A stretch of DNA of 64,000 bases from an uncultured Sphingomonas sp. (GTDB lineage: Bacteria > Pseudomonadota > Alphaproteobacteria > Sphingomonadales > Sphingomonadaceae), in contig NZ_CALMPA010000022.1 of assembly GCF_937871615.1 (NCBI RefSeq), forward strand, positions 62,001 to 126,000, written 5' to 3'. The translations under genes were made by a program, and so were the position numbers. The notes below the pieces were generated by a model. The model made no database searches, was not told where the DNA came from, and saw only the letters and a list, made by a program, of their open reading frames with translations. The stretch's first letter is position 1. Each line of letters opens with the position of its first letter. Shown here one piece after another: positions 1 to 9,038 of this stretch.

Positions 1-1005
1 AATACCGATGGCAACGGGCGCGGCGTGCTCGGTGCCGAGGGAAGCCATTCGTTCCAGCATCTGGTGAACGCCGTGGCGGCGGACGTGACCGATCCCGAAA
101 CCGGGGCGACGGTGGCGGCGCGGCGGCGGGCGGAGGCGCGCGTGGCCGCGTTCGATCGCACCGGTCATGTCAGCGATGCCGCGCTGGCGGCGGCGGAGAA
201 GGGGGGCGACATGCCGATCGGCCCGCTTGGATCGGGATCGGATTATTCCGCCTATATCCAGCATCTCGGCCTGCCCGCGCTCAACATCGGTTTTGGCGGC
301 GAGGATGAATCGGGCGGAGTCTATCATTCGATCTACGACAGCTTCCATCACATGACGACGTTTGACGATCCCGGCCTGAAATATGGCGCGGCATTGTCGA
401 AGCTGGTCGGGCGGCTGGTGTTGCGCATCGCGGATGCCGATGTGCCGGTGCAGCGTTACGGCGATTTCGCCGATACGGTGGGGGTCTATCTGGGCGAGGT
501 GAAGAAGCTCGCCGCCGATCGCCGCGCGGAGGATGTGAAGCGCGAGAAGCTCCTCCACGATGGCGCGTTCGCGCTGGCGAGCGATCCGCTGAAGCCGGTG
601 GGCGCGGTGGCGCCCGAGCCGATGACGCCGCAGTTCGATTTCACCGCGCTCGAAGGGGCGGTGGCCGCGCTCAAACAATCCGCGACGAGCTTCGACGCGG
701 CGCTCGCGGCGCGCGGCGCGGGGCTGACCCAGTCGCAACGCGATCGGCTGACCGCGCAGTTGCGCGATGTCGATCAGCTTCTGCTTGACGAGCGCGGGCT
801 GCCGGGGCGGCCATGGTACAAGCATCTGATCTACGCGCCGGGCCGGTTCACCGGCTATGGCGCCAAGACGCTGCCCGGCGTGCGCGAGGCGATCGAGGAA
901 CGCCGCTTCGATGATGCGAATGAATATGCGGCGCGCACCGCAAAGGTGCTGCGCGACTATGCCGCGCGGCTCGATCAGGCGCGCGCCACGCTGGAGGGGA
1001 AATAA
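1..1005 (+). CDS. M28 family metallopeptidase, glutamate carboxypeptidase II-like (5'-truncated)
   Basis: Open reading frame running in from the window edge; only the C-terminal ~334 residues are present. The first residues (NTDGNGRG, then GSHS) match the catalytic-domain segment of the PSMA/glutamate carboxypeptidase II branch of M28 zinc peptidases. The GSGSDYSAY segment and YHSIYDSFHHMTTFDDP, which carries a zinc-ligand His and the conserved Tyr, follow near residues 70-120. The remaining helical C-terminus fits the transferrin-receptor-like dimerisation domain. Such enzymes remove C-terminal residues from short peptides, usually in the periplasm; the signal peptide and other zinc ligands lie outside the window. 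The gene converges on the Rrf2 regulator with a 21-base gap. Family assignment is firm, substrate unknown. Confidence 0.88.
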   Translation, partial: NTDGNGRGVLGAEGSHSFQHLVNAVAADVTDPETGATVAARRRAEARVAAFDRTGHVSDAALAAAEKGGDMPIGPLGSGSDYSAYIQHLGLPALNIGFGGEDESGGVYHSIYDSFHHMTTFDDPGLKYGAALSKLVGRLVLRIADADVPVQRYGDFADTVGVYLGEVKKLAADRRAEDVKREKLLHDGAFALASDPLKPVGAVAPEPMTPQFDFTALEGAVAALKQSATSFDAALAARGAGLTQSQRDRLTAQLRDVDQLLLDERGLPGRPWYKHLIYAPGRFTGYGAKTLPGVREAIEERRFDDANEYAARTAKVLRDYAARLDQARATLEGK

Positions 1006-1026
1006 CGCGCCGCCGCCGGGGATGGC

Positions 1027-1476
1027 TCAGGCGGGGGCGTCGGCGGTCATTTCACGATCCCGCGCGGCAAAGAGCGCCAGGATATCGGGCCGCTTCGCGA
1101 TCAGATCCTGCAACGTATAGCGATCGAGCACCGCCATGAACGCGCTGAGCGCCTCCGCCAGCGCGACCGTCAGCCCGCACGCCGGGGCGATGATGCAGCC
1201 GCCGCAATCAACGAGGTCGAAGCCGTCCTCGGTATGCCGCACCAGCGCGCCCACGTTGATCTGATCGGGCGCCCGCCCCAGCCTGATGCCGCCGCCACGG
1301 CCCCGCACGCTCGCGACATAACCGGCATTGGCGAGATCGTTCACCACCTTCATCAGGTGATTTTGCGATACGCCATAGGCGCGTGAAACCTCCCCGATCG
1401 AACACAGACGTTCAGGGTGCGCCCCCAGATAGAGCAGCACGCGCATCGCATAATCGGTATAGCGGGTCAGGTGCAT
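1027..1476 (-). CDS. nsrR: Rrf2-family transcriptional regulator, NsrR-like
   Basis: 149-residue Rrf2 protein: N-terminal winged helix (MHLTRYTDYAMRVLLYL start, helix near residues 33-45, wing with RGRGGGI near 58-64), then three cysteines at 91, 94 and 100 in a CGGCIIAPACGL context. This is the [Fe-S] cysteine pattern of nitric-oxide sensor NsrR; E. coli NsrR has a similar CxITPACxL segment. The frame stays open 36 codons further upstream, but the family start and a good leader favour the ATG at 1476. It diverges from a truncated haemoglobin and a YeaR-type gene, typical NO-responsive targets, so it probably represses them until its cluster is nitrosylated (inference). An IscR-like role is less likely given the neighbours. 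Confidence 0.82.
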   Translation of the reverse strand: MHLTRYTDYAMRVLLYLGAHPERLCSIGEVSRAYGVSQNHLMKVVNDLANAGYVASVRGRGGGIRLGRAPDQINVGALVRHTEDGFDLVDCGGCIIAPACGLTVALAEALSAFMAVLDRYTLQDLIAKRPDILALFAARDREMTADAPA

Positions 1477-1519
1477 AAACGGCTCCGCCTCGATCCCGGA
1501 GAAAAAACATATATTATTA

Positions 1520-1548
1520 TTGCATCTTTTGCGGCAAAAGAATAGATG
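1520..1548 (+). promoter_or_regulatory. Putative promoter of the globin operon with a palindromic operator in its spacer
   Basis: A -35-like TTGCAT (1520-1525) and a -10-like TAGATG (1543-1548) are separated by exactly 17 bases. The spacer is filled by a perfect interrupted palindrome, CTTTTGC-G-GCAAAAG (1526-1540). A repressor bound there would block polymerase; the adjacent divergent Rrf2 regulator is the obvious candidate. The half-site order differs from the classical enterobacterial NsrR box, so the assignment is inference. Confidence 0.5.
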
Positions 1549-1576
1549 CGTCTCATATACATGATTGGAGCGAGTC

Positions 1577-1981
1577 GTGAACAAGGCCGCACAAATCGAA
1601 GAAGCCGCGCTGGAGCGGCTTATTCCAGCTTTCTACGCTCGGGTTCGTGACGATGCCGAGCTTGGGCCGGTGTTCAACGATGCGATCGCCGACTGGCCCG
1701 AGCATCTCGACAAGCTCGTCGCCTTCTGGTCGTCCGTGATGCTGACCAGCGGGCGCTACAAGGGCAATCCGATGTTCGCGCATCTCAAGCACAAGCTGCG
1801 TATCACCCCGGCGCTGTTCGATCGCTGGCTCGCGCTGTGGAAGGAGACGACGGACGAGATGATGTCGCCCGATGCCGCCGCAGCACTTCAGGCCAAGGCG
1901 GGGCGAATTTCGGAAAGCCTGCAACTCGCGCTGTTCTTTCGCCTCGATCCGGCGTCCGCGCCTGGCCGCGCCGTCGCCTGA
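1577..1981 (+). CDS. Group III truncated haemoglobin
   Basis: 134 residues with the compact 2-on-2 globin pattern of the group III (P-type) family: FYARVRDDAELGPVF near residues 19-33 (B-helix Tyr20), an FWSSVMLTSGRYKGNPMFAHLKH segment leading to the probable proximal His72, then a helix with FDRWLALW. Family members bind O2/NO and serve in NO detoxification or oxygen/peroxide chemistry. The GTG at 1577 is preferred over the in-frame TTG at 1565 because GGAG lies six bases upstream of it. It is followed after 44 bases by a DUF1971 gene and faces an NsrR-like regulator, so nitrosative-stress induction is the likely control. Confidence 0.87.
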   Translation: MNKAAQIEEAALERLIPAFYARVRDDAELGPVFNDAIADWPEHLDKLVAFWSSVMLTSGRYKGNPMFAHLKHKLRITPALFDRWLALWKETTDEMMSPDAAAALQAKAGRISESLQLALFFRLDPASAPGRAVA

Positions 1982-2025
1982 TCCTCGAAAAAGGGGGGCG
2001 GCTTTCTGTCCGAAGGTGGGATAAG

Positions 2026-2625
2026 ATGAAGATCAATCCACAATCCCTGCCCGCGATGCGGGGCGAGAATAACGAGGCGGCGAACGAATTCCGCCGTGCG
2101 CTCAAATGGATCGCGGCGGCGGCGATCGCGATGGCGGGCGGCTCGCTATGGTATCTCTCGCTGTCCGGCCCGCTCACCGTGCACATGATCGTCTTCACGA
2201 CGGTCGGCGTTCTGTTCTCCGTCGTCCTAGGCTGCGGCCTTTTCGCGGCGGCGTTTTTCAGCGCGAACAGCGGCTACGATCAGACCGTAACCGACGCCAC
2301 CCGCGTCAAGAAGGCGGCGGCCAATCCGGTGGCGCTGCCCGACGGGCTCGAATCCTATCGCAGCACGGACAGCTTCACCGAAGCGACGGTGCCGGCGGCA
2401 TTGCTCGCCGATCACAATACCAAGGCGGGAAGCTGGGGGCTGATCCGCGTGTCCGAAGGGCAGTTGCGTTATTGCGTCACCGATCCGCGCCGCGAAGCGC
2501 TGGAGACGATCCTCACCCGTGAAACCGCCCCCGGCATCGTCGAGCCGACGATCCTGCATCATGTGGAGCCGATCGGCGCGGTGCGTTTCCAGGTGGAGTT
2601 CTGGCGCGCGCCGATCCTTCATTGA
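2026..2625 (+). CDS. Membrane-anchored DUF1971 (YeaR/TehB-like cupin) protein
   Basis: 199 residues. Two hydrophobic segments (about residues 27-45 and 52-76) precede a soluble DUF1971 domain (about 100-199) with the family signature: LPDGLESYRSTDSFTEATVP, then DHNTKAGSWGLI, then VEPTILHHVEPIGAVRFQVEFW. DUF1971 is the cupin-like fold of E. coli YeaR and the TehB N-terminus; yeaR is nitrate/NO-induced under NsrR. The two-TM N-terminal addition is unusual because most family members are short and soluble. ATG at 2026 follows an AGGTGGG ribosome-binding site. Probably co-transcribed with the globin gene. Biochemical activity unknown. Confidence 0.78.
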   Translation: MKINPQSLPAMRGENNEAANEFRRALKWIAAAAIAMAGGSLWYLSLSGPLTVHMIVFTTVGVLFSVVLGCGLFAAAFFSANSGYDQTVTDATRVKKAAANPVALPDGLESYRSTDSFTEATVPAALLADHNTKAGSWGLIRVSEGQLRYCVTDPRREALETILTRETAPGIVEPTILHHVEPIGAVRFQVEFWRAPILH

Positions 2626-2753
2626 GGCACGCGGGCGGATTTGATATGATAGCACACGTCCCGGCCCTTGCGCCCGTTTGACGATCGCGCTCGCTGATAC
2701 CGGCGCTGAGACGGCTTCGTTGTTCGCGCGACTACGGGAGCTTGCACGGTTTC

Positions 2754-3443
2754 ATGAAAACCTGGTTCCGCCGGCGCTATCTCGATCTGCTCGGGTCGAT
2801 CTATATCTATAACGAGCATCGCGGTTATCGCTCGATCGACCGCGTGCTGGAGGCGGTGCGGCGGCGCGCACCGGGCGATCATGCGCTGATCGCCGCGATC
2901 GAGAAGCATCGCGCGGACGAACGCAAACATTATGTGATGTTCCGCCGCTGGTTCGAGTTGCGCGGGGAGATGCCCTATCACATTGATCGCACCTGCGGGC
3001 ATATTGATCGCTTCGTGGAGATCATGTTCCGCTCGACGATCGACGATCTGGATACCGATCAGATCGTCGCGCGCGACGAATTGTTCGAGCGGCTGTGCCG
3101 GGTAATCACGCTGACCGAGCAACGCGGCTATCGCCAGGTGGAAATCCTGCTGCGCCATCCGCTGGTGCGCGGCGATCCGGTGCTGATGCGGATCTTCGCG
3201 ATCATCGAGCGCGATGAACCGAGCCATTGGGCGCCCTACGAGGGCTGGCTGCGCGCGCATGGCAAACGCGATCCGAACTGGTGGGAACATGCGATTGACA
3301 GCTTCATCCATTCGGAATTGCTGTTCCTGAAGCTGCCGCTGCTGTTCCTTCATCCCCGGCTGCGGCGGCGGACGGAATGGGCCGATGCGCAGGATCCGGC
3401 GGAGAGACTGGCCTCGCCATTCTCGCTGACCCCCGCGCACTGA
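2754..3443 (+). CDS. Ferritin-like di-iron domain protein with internal duplication
   Basis: 229 residues, mostly helical. The two halves resemble each other: NEHRGYRSID followed by IEKHRADERKH and FRRWFELRG (about residues 17-68), then TEQRGYRQVE followed by IERDEPSHW and YEGWLRAHG (about 123-175). Each half offers an early Glu and an ExxH-type ligand set, as expected of a ferritin-like four-helix bundle with a di-iron centre. No signal peptide. I cannot name a characterised relative. Position at the end of the NO-response block suggests iron or oxidative/nitrosative chemistry, but that is guilt by association. ATG 2754 was chosen; the TTG at 2742 sits too close to the GGGAG. Confidence 0.62.
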   Translation: MKTWFRRRYLDLLGSIYIYNEHRGYRSIDRVLEAVRRRAPGDHALIAAIEKHRADERKHYVMFRRWFELRGEMPYHIDRTCGHIDRFVEIMFRSTIDDLDTDQIVARDELFERLCRVITLTEQRGYRQVEILLRHPLVRGDPVLMRIFAIIERDEPSHWAPYEGWLRAHGKRDPNWWEHAIDSFIHSELLFLKLPLLFLHPRLRRRTEWADAQDPAERLASPFSLTPAH

Positions 3444-3492
3444 CGAATATCGCCGCCCGGCTCGCGACAGGCCGGGCGGCGATATGCGCGCG

Positions 3493-5808
3493 TCAGAAGG
3501 ATTTGCGCAGATTGAGGCCGATCGTGCGCGGGCGGGCCGAGGTAACGCTGGTCAGCCCCACGCCGATCGCGCTCGATGATGCACGGGTGATCGCGGTCGC
3601 GTCGAACAGGTTGTTGACGAAGATATAGGCGCCCCAGTCGTTCTGGCGCTCGATCCCGATCCGCGCGTTCACCAGCTCATAGCCGTCGATGTAGCGCGTA
3701 TAGGGATAGGCCGGGCGGAAATCGGAATAATAGCCGGCGGAATGGCTGAAGTCCGCACGGATCATCCCGTCGAAGTGATCGGTCACCGCCCAGTTATATT
3801 GCGCGCTGCCGCCGACCGTGAACTTCGGCACATAAGGGATGCGATCGCCCGCCAGCCCGGCGCTCGACAGCGGATTGTTCTGATCGGCGGTGCTCCTCGG
3901 CACGTCCGCGGTCAGCTTCGCGGACATGTACGTCGCGTTGGCGTTGATGTTCAGCCCCTGCACCGGCTGGAGCGATCCTTCGAACTCGATGCCCTGCACC
4001 CGCGCGGCGGCGGCATTGCCGATATAGGAGAACGCCCCGTTGGGCGTGCGCTGCGTGATCTGCATGTTCGACCAGTCGATGCGGAATACATCGAGGTTGA
4101 GGATCAGCGCGCGGCCCAGCCACGCGGTCTTGAAGCCAGCCTCATAATTCCACAGCGAATCCGAGCGATATGGCGTCAGCGACGTGGCGAGGCCGAGCAC
4201 CTGATTGACGCCGCCGGGGCGGAAGCCCTGCGCCGCCTCTGCGTAGAACATGATATCCGGCGTGATCTTGTACGACACGTTCGCCTTCATCACGGTGCCG
4301 TCCTCGGTCGAGGAGAGCGCGGTCGGCGGCGTGATCCGCGCGCCGACGAGGATCGAGGGCACGTCGGTATGGCCGACCACGTCCTTGTCATACTTGAAGT
4401 AGCGGATGCCGCCGGTGACGTTCAGCTTCGAGGTGATATCCACCGACAATTCGCCGAACGCGGCAAGCTGCTTCAGCTCGTCATGGATGAAGCGGATCGT
4501 GTCGATCTGGCTCGGGATGACATAGCCGTTCAGCGCATTGGCGTTGAGCTGCGGGTTGGCGACATCGGTGTTGCGCTTCGAATAGAAGCCGCCCACCGTC
4601 CAGTTGATCGGCCCGTGCGAGGAGGAGCTGAGCCGCAGTTCCGCCGTCAGCGCGTCCAGATCCTGTTGCGGATAGAGCGAGCTGGTCGACTGGCCCGCGG
4701 CGAACGCCTGATATTGCGCGAACGAGGTGATCGGCGTGCCGAACTGGTCGGCGCAACTGGTGGCGCACAGGCGATTGTAGGTCGCGAGATTGTTCATCCC
4801 CTGGATGAAGCGCGAGGTGTCGCTCTGGCTCACCAGATGGCGATCCATGTACGAAACCACGCCCGTCGCGGTGACGCCGCCGAAATCATAGGTGCTCGTC
4901 AGGCTGTAGAGCGCCACCTTGTCGCGCACGATCTGGCGGGTGCGCGAATCGGTCTTGTAGCGGCCGCTCTCCAAGAGCCAGCTTGGCGTGTCGGTGGCGG
5001 AATTGTTGTAATAGACCGCCGCGTCGATCGTCCATGGCGCGACCGGCTGGATGCGCAGCATGGCGCGCCCGCCGTAGCTTTCCTCCGCGTTGATGTCGTT
5101 CACGCGCAGCCAGGTGTTGTCGATATAGCCCGAGTTGCGCTTGTAGAAGCCGACCGCGCGGAACGCGACCTTCTGGTCGACCAGCGGGACGTTTATCATC
5201 CCGTTCATTTCCTGATTGGCGCCGCCGTGTTTGGTGGCGGACATGGTGCCGTCGAAATCCGCGCCCAGCTCATAGCTCGGCTTCTTGTAGATGATGCGCA
5301 GTGTGCCGCCCATCGAGCCGGAGCCGTAGAGCGTGCCCTGCGGCCCGCGCAGCGCCTCCACGCGGTCAACGTCGAACAGGCGCAGTTCGGGGGTGGAGCC
5401 GCCGGCGTCGTTGCTGGCGCCCACCGTGCCGGTGACCGGGGTTTCGTCATAATAGACGCCGACGGTCGGTTCGCCGGTCGCCTGGATGCCGCGAATGACG
5501 ACGCGGCGGTTGGAGGGGCCGCCATCGACGAAGTTGAGGCTCGGCACCTGGCTGTGCAGATCGGCGATGTTCTGCACGCCGGCATTGGCGATCGTCTGCG
5601 CCGACACCGCCGAAATGGCGATCGGGGTTTCCTGCAGCCGCGTGCCGCGCTTCAGCGCGGTGACGATGATATCGGCCTCGCTGCTTGCGGATGCGTCGCT
5701 ATTCGATGCGACATTCTGGGCGAGAACCGGCGCGGCAACGCCGCACAGCGCGGTCGCGGCAAGCAAGGCGCGGCCAGCCATCCGCCGCAGATGCAAATTG
5801 TCGATCAT
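3493..5808 (-). CDS. TonB-dependent outer-membrane receptor
   Basis: 771 residues. Signal peptide ends near APVLAQ (residue ~30). A TonB-box-like EADIIVTA is followed by a plug domain with VVIRGIQATGEPTVGVYYDETPV and DVDRVEALRGPQGTLYGSGSMGGTLRI, then a 22-strand-type barrel ending in aromatic Phe (RPRTIGLNLRKSF), the usual outer-membrane insertion signal. This is the sphingomonad receptor family used for many organic substrates, so iron uptake should not be assumed. It diverges from an M14 carboxypeptidase, which suggests peptide-derived ligands (inference). Start ATG at 5808 follows a G-rich ribosome-binding site. Confidence 0.93.
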   Translation of the reverse strand: MIDNLHLRRMAGRALLAATALCGVAAPVLAQNVASNSDASASSEADIIVTALKRGTRLQETPIAISAVSAQTIANAGVQNIADLHSQVPSLNFVDGGPSNRRVVIRGIQATGEPTVGVYYDETPVTGTVGASNDAGGSTPELRLFDVDRVEALRGPQGTLYGSGSMGGTLRIIYKKPSYELGADFDGTMSATKHGGANQEMNGMINVPLVDQKVAFRAVGFYKRNSGYIDNTWLRVNDINAEESYGGRAMLRIQPVAPWTIDAAVYYNNSATDTPSWLLESGRYKTDSRTRQIVRDKVALYSLTSTYDFGGVTATGVVSYMDRHLVSQSDTSRFIQGMNNLATYNRLCATSCADQFGTPITSFAQYQAFAAGQSTSSLYPQQDLDALTAELRLSSSSHGPINWTVGGFYSKRNTDVANPQLNANALNGYVIPSQIDTIRFIHDELKQLAAFGELSVDITSKLNVTGGIRYFKYDKDVVGHTDVPSILVGARITPPTALSSTEDGTVMKANVSYKITPDIMFYAEAAQGFRPGGVNQVLGLATSLTPYRSDSLWNYEAGFKTAWLGRALILNLDVFRIDWSNMQITQRTPNGAFSYIGNAAAARVQGIEFEGSLQPVQGLNINANATYMSAKLTADVPRSTADQNNPLSSAGLAGDRIPYVPKFTVGGSAQYNWAVTDHFDGMIRADFSHSAGYYSDFRPAYPYTRYIDGYELVNARIGIERQNDWGAYIFVNNLFDATAITRASSSAIGVGLTSVTSARPRTIGLNLRKSF

Positions 5809-6197
5809 TGAACCCCCTCTTGCTCGCCATCCGCCTTCCCTCAGGCGCGATGGCGACTGCGCCGGCCTGGCGCTCGTTTACCCGGTCGGGTCAGGTCGCA
5901 GCCCGGTTCCCATATCCCGATTGGGCAGGATATCCGCGCGCGTCAACCAAAGTGTGCCGTCAGGCGCGATTTTCCGATCCGTGCTTGCGCGAGAAGGGTT
6001 GATATCGCACCATTAGTACGTGAACGGATTATTCGCGCGCCATAGGGGCGGTTCGGATCGGCCCGTTCACGCGCAAAAATAGCAGGGTCTGTGCGGGCGA
6101 TCGCCCATTTTTCAGACAGGCGAGCATAGGGAATCGGGCGGCGCAGGTCGCGGCGACCGGGCGAAGCCTGTCATGCACGTTTCAAGGGAGGGCATTG
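5809..6197. other. Divergent intergenic region, TonB receptor / M14 peptidase
   Basis: About 390 bases between divergent starts. I find no convincing gene: the short reading frames lack ribosome-binding sites and protein-like composition. It must hold the promoters for both flanking genes, but no -35/-10 pair or operator is clear enough to place. Confidence 0.5.
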
Positions 6198-9032
6198 ATG
6201 AAGCGAATTCTAAAAGGGGCGCCTGTCGTCACCGCGGCGATGTTGCTCGCCAGCGCGGGCATCGCGCAGCAGCAGGGCGCCGATCCGGATTTCGCGAAAT
6301 CAGTGAAGGAGTGGACGACGCGGCCGGAATTTTCCACGCCGCTGGTCGATCATCTGCCGCTTTCGTCCACGATCCCTTCGCCCAAGCAGGTGTTCGGCCA
6401 GCATATCGGCGCGCCCAACGTGCTGCACAGCCAGCCGGAGATCACCGGCTATTTCCGCAAGCTCGCCGCCGCCGCGCCCGATCGCGTGCGGATCATCGAG
6501 ATCGGCAAGACCAACGAGGGCCGCGACAATATCGTCGTGATGATTTCCGATGCGGAGAATATCGCCAGGCTCGATCAGTATAAGGCGAATCTCGGCAAGC
6601 TCGCCGATCCGCGCCACATCAGCGCCGACGATGCGAAGCGCATCATCGCCGAGACCAAGCCGATCTATCACCTCACCGCCGGGCTGCACTCCGCCGAAAC
6701 CGGGCCGCCCGAAATGGTGATGGAACTGGCCTATCGCCTGTTGACCGAGGATACGCCGCTCATCCGGCAGATCGGCAAGAATCTCGTCGTCGCGATCAGC
6801 CCGGTGCTGGAGGCGGACGGTCGCGATCGTTATCGCGACTGGTATTACCGCCATCTGATCGACGAGAAGGACGATCTCAACAAGCCCGCCGGCCCGCCCT
6901 ATTGGGGCAAGTACATTTATCACGACAATAATCGCGACATCAATTTTTCCGATGTCAGCGCGCGGGCGATGATGAAATATTATCTGGAATGGCACCCGCC
7001 GATCATGCACGAACTGCATGAATCGGTGCCGTTCCTCTACACCTATAGCGGGCAGGCGCCGCAGAACCCCGATCTCGATCCGATCCTTTATGGCGAGCTG
7101 CCGTTCTTCTCGAATTTCGAGATGTCGCAGCTCACCAAATACGGGCTGCCGGGCGTGTGGACGCATGGCTTCGTCGATGCCTGGTCGCCGGGCTATGTCG
7201 GCTTCATGGCGTCGAACCACAACGGCATGTTGCGCATGTACGAAACGTTCGGCAACGGCGGCGCAACCACGATGCTGCGCCATGTCGATACCGGCGAAGG
7301 CGGCCCCGGCGTGCGCGGCGGCAACCAGACCGAGCGAGATTGGTTCCGGCCATCCCCTGCCTATAAGGAGGTGGAATGGTCGATGCGCAACAACACCAAT
7401 TATATGCAGACGGGCGTGCTCACCGCGCTGCAACTCGCCTCGACCTTCCCGAACATCATCCTCGAAAACTTCTATAAGAAAAGCCTGAACGGGGTGGAGG
7501 CGGGGGCCGCCAAGGCGCCCTATGCCTTTATCATCCCGGCGAACCAGAGCGATCCGACGCGGGTGAAGTTCGTGGCGGACGTGCTCCAGCTTCAGGGGAT
7601 CGAGATCGGCAAGGCCAATGCCGCGATCAGGCTGGGGGACAAGAGCTATCCGGCGGGTTCGCTCGTCATCAAGCTCGACCAGCCCTATGGCCGGCTCGCC
7701 AAGACCCTGCTCAAGGTGCAGGATAATTACCCCAACGACGACATGACCACCTATGACGACGCGGCATGGACGATGGGGCTGATGACCCATACCAATATCG
7801 TCCAGATCGCCGACAAGGCGGTGCTCGACGTGGCGACGACCCCGCTCGATCGCTTCGTCGTTCCCGGCGCGATGGGCAATGCGGGCGCGGGCGGCTATGC
7901 GGTGCTCGATACCGGATCGGTCAACCTCGCGCAGCTTCGCTTCCGATTGAAGGACGTGGCGGTGAAGGTCGCGGAGAAGCCGTTCAAGGCGGGCGGGCGC
8001 GATGTGCCGGCGGGCTCGCTGCTGATCCCGGCGAGCGCGGGCGGCGAGTTGAAGCCGCTGATCGAGGAACTGGGGCTGACGGCGATCGCGGCGCCCGCGA
8101 ATCCCGGCGTGCCGACGCACGACATGCCGGTGCCGCGCGTCGCGCTGTTCAGCACCTGGGGCTCGACGCAGAGCGTCGGCTGGGTGCGCTATGCGTTCGA
8201 TCAGTACAAGACGCCTTATGATCTGATCTTCAAGGAACAGGTTCGCGCGGGCGGTCTGCGCGCGAAATATGATGTCATCATCCTCCCCGATCAGGGGCGC
8301 GCGCCAAGGGACATCGTGTTCGACCTGCCGATGAAGGGCAAGCCGCTGTCCTATACCGAGTCCAGCGATCAGCCGACGCTCGGCAAATACGGTTCGTCGC
8401 CGGATATTCGTGGCGGCATGGGGCTGGCCGGGCTTGAGGAATTGCGCAAGTTCGTCGAGGCGGGTGGCGTTCTCATCACCACCGGCAAGGCAAGCGGCGT
8501 CCCCGCCAGCTTCGGGCTGGTGAACGACGTATCGGCCAGCGACGTAAGCAAGAACTTCTACGCGCCCGGCCCGATCGTGAAGGCGAACCTGCTCCAGCCC
8601 GCCAGCCCGATCTTCTATGGCTATACCGAAAAGACGATGCCGGTGCGCTGGGCGACCAACGTGCTGCTCAACATGCCGAAGACGGCGCGGCAATATGTGC
8701 TGATGCAATTCCCCGGCGGCAAGAAATCCGTGATGAGCGGCTTCATGAAAAGCGCCGAGGAGGTGAAGGATCGTCCCGCTGTAATCAACATGCCGGCGGG
8801 TGCTGGGCGCGTGGTGATGTTCGCGACCAATCCGATCTGGCGCTGGCAGAATCTCGGCGAATTCCGGATGCTCTACAACGCGATGCTCAACTGGCAGGCA
8901 CTCGGCGGGCCGAACAATCTCGCGCCGGTCAAGCCTGATGAGGGCGCGTCGCTGAACAAGGCGCCGCGCGTCGATGATGGTTCGAAGCCGACCGGGCTTG
9001 TCGGCTCGGAAGATACCGGGACGCCGAACTGA
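6198..9032 (+). CDS. Exported M14-family zinc carboxypeptidase
   Basis: 944 residues with a signal peptide (MKRILKGAPVVTAAMLLASAGIAQ). The M14 domain spans roughly residues 70-400: GKTNEGRDNIVVMI, the zinc-binding LHSAETGPPE (His164, Glu167), a PVLEADGRDRYRDW segment, HDNNRDIN with the substrate-binding Asn-Arg pair, and MHELHES. The large C-terminal part (about 430-944) looks like the accessory region of these long sphingomonad/Bacteroidetes M14 proteins. It probably trims C-terminal residues from peptides in the periplasm. ATG 6198 is favoured over TTG 6195 by spacing from AGGGAGGG. It diverges from a TonB receptor and is followed by an amidohydrolase gene. Confidence 0.88.
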   Translation: MKRILKGAPVVTAAMLLASAGIAQQQGADPDFAKSVKEWTTRPEFSTPLVDHLPLSSTIPSPKQVFGQHIGAPNVLHSQPEITGYFRKLAAAAPDRVRIIEIGKTNEGRDNIVVMISDAENIARLDQYKANLGKLADPRHISADDAKRIIAETKPIYHLTAGLHSAETGPPEMVMELAYRLLTEDTPLIRQIGKNLVVAISPVLEADGRDRYRDWYYRHLIDEKDDLNKPAGPPYWGKYIYHDNNRDINFSDVSARAMMKYYLEWHPPIMHELHESVPFLYTYSGQAPQNPDLDPILYGELPFFSNFEMSQLTKYGLPGVWTHGFVDAWSPGYVGFMASNHNGMLRMYETFGNGGATTMLRHVDTGEGGPGVRGGNQTERDWFRPSPAYKEVEWSMRNNTNYMQTGVLTALQLASTFPNIILENFYKKSLNGVEAGAAKAPYAFIIPANQSDPTRVKFVADVLQLQGIEIGKANAAIRLGDKSYPAGSLVIKLDQPYGRLAKTLLKVQDNYPNDDMTTYDDAAWTMGLMTHTNIVQIADKAVLDVATTPLDRFVVPGAMGNAGAGGYAVLDTGSVNLAQLRFRLKDVAVKVAEKPFKAGGRDVPAGSLLIPASAGGELKPLIEELGLTAIAAPANPGVPTHDMPVPRVALFSTWGSTQSVGWVRYAFDQYKTPYDLIFKEQVRAGGLRAKYDVIILPDQGRAPRDIVFDLPMKGKPLSYTESSDQPTLGKYGSSPDIRGGMGLAGLEELRKFVEAGGVLITTGKASGVPASFGLVNDVSASDVSKNFYAPGPIVKANLLQPASPIFYGYTEKTMPVRWATNVLLNMPKTARQYVLMQFPGGKKSVMSGFMKSAEEVKDRPAVINMPAGAGRVVMFATNPIWRWQNLGEFRMLYNAMLNWQALGGPNNLAPVKPDEGASLNKAPRVDDGSKPTGLVGSEDTGTPN

Positions 9033-9038
9033 GCGATC

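Noticed and set aside
1520-1551. Classical NsrR box (AAGATGCATTT half-sites) upstream of the globin
   Set aside because: GCATC and GATGC are both present but in the opposite order to the enterobacterial palindrome; the spacer palindrome is the stronger signal.
3742-5811. 689-codon frame antisense to the TonB receptor
   Set aside because: Arg/Ala/Gly/Asp-rich with no recognisable domain and no ribosome-binding site; a shadow of the receptor in high-GC DNA.
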